From an uncultured Clostridia bacterium (lineage in GTDB: Bacteria > Bacillota_A > Clostridia > Christensenellales > CAG-138): a DNA stretch of 5,987 nt. The translations under genes and the position numbers were made by a program. The stretch covers positions 1 to 5,987 of the forward strand of contig CAMORL010000097.1 of assembly GCA_946623765.1 (NCBI GenBank), given 5' to 3'. Below the pieces are notes generated by a model. The model did not search any database and was not told the origin of the DNA. It was given only the letters and a program-made list of their open reading frames with translations. Below, in pieces: positions 5,793 through 5,987 of this stretch; position 1 is the stretch's first letter; each line of letters begins with the position of its first letter.

Positions 5793-5987
5793 TTATGCTT
5801 TGCCGTTGCAGCCGAGCACGTCGACCAGCTTGTGCTGTACCATCTTCTGGATCGCTGCACGCGCGGGCTTCAGATACTGACGCGGGTCGAAGTGATCCGG
5901 ATGCTCGTTGAAGTACTGACGGATGCACGCCGTCATCGCAAGGCGCAGGTCGCTGTCGATGTTGATCTTGCAGACCGCCATGCGCGC
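5793..5987 (-). CDS. fba: Class II fructose-bisphosphate aldolase, C-terminal end
   Basis: Only the last 64 residues are in the window; the gene runs in from the right edge and ends in TAA at 5795-5793. The enzyme is the zinc-dependent glycolytic aldolase that interconverts fructose 1,6-bisphosphate with dihydroxyacetone phosphate and glyceraldehyde 3-phosphate in the cytosol. The stretch CKINIDSDLRLAMTACIRQY contains the conserved N-[IV]-D-[ST]-D-[LI]-R element of the substrate-phosphate and metal site region. HFDPRQYLKPARAAI and a GKA ending are typical of the long-lived Bacillota/Clostridia type. The reading frame continues upstream as Ala-Arg before the first internal Met, so that Met is not the start. 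The zinc-ligand histidines lie outside the window. Confidence 0.93.
   Translation of the reverse strand, partial: ARMAVCKINIDSDLRLAMTACIRQYFNEHPDHFDPRQYLKPARAAIQKMVQHKLVDVLGCNGKA

Noticed and set aside
1..5987. CRISPR array, tRNA or rRNA gene, insertion sequence, phage or defence genes
   Set aside because: No spaced direct repeats, cloverleaf-like sequence, transposase motif or terminal inverted repeats were seen, and almost every base is accounted for by genes with familiar families.

Overview
The window looks like ordinary chromosomal housekeeping DNA from a fairly GC-rich, Gram-positive Bacillota (Clostridia-type) bacterium. Four things point there: a YlbJ/SpoVV-like sporulation membrane protein next to a YlbK-like patatin, a DUF975 membrane protein, a lipoprotein-anchored HCxxGKDRTG tyrosine phosphatase, and strong GGAGG-type ribosome binding sites with compact intrinsic terminators. 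The YlbJ-like gene suggests an endospore-forming lineage. Genus cannot be read from this window.

Layout, left to right. (1) Plus strand, 1-1844: the 3' part of a polyamine ABC-transporter substrate-binding protein (PotD), followed after 9 bases by an M42-family metallopeptidase whose Shine-Dalgarno sequence overlaps the potD stop codon. A hairpin terminator at 1860-1884 closes the unit. (2) Minus strand, 3713 down to 1870: a patatin-like serine hydrolase (YlbK type), then a YlbJ-like integral membrane protein. A 10-bp inverted repeat between them resembles a terminator but carries the YlbJ-like gene's own ribosome binding site and start codon. (3) Plus strand, 3773-4535: a near-consensus vegetative promoter drives a DUF975 membrane protein that starts at a GTG at 3831. 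A bidirectional terminator follows. (4) Minus strand, 5987 down to 4593: the C-terminal end of class II fructose-bisphosphate aldolase, its terminator, then a secreted lipoprotein with a tyrosine/dual-specificity phosphatase domain.

How the parts relate. The potD-M42 pair is probably one transcript, with translation of the peptidase coupled to potD. The patatin and YlbJ-like genes are neighbours as I recall their counterparts being in Bacillus subtilis. In B. subtilis SpoVV/YlbJ is needed to move dipicolinic acid towards the forespore, so this pair may be sporulation-linked. A sequence resembling a mother-cell (sigma-E-like) -10 element precedes the patatin gene and supports that weakly. The aldolase, phosphatase and DUF975 genes show no obvious pathway link to the rest.

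I found no mobile element, CRISPR array, tRNA, rRNA or defence system, and no convincing new multi-gene system. The longest stretch without a coding call is the 117-base divergent promoter region at 3714-3830. The most interesting signals are regulatory: the start site inside a terminator-like hairpin at 2873-2909, the candidate sporulation promoter at 3737-3767, and the two-domain secreted phosphatase.
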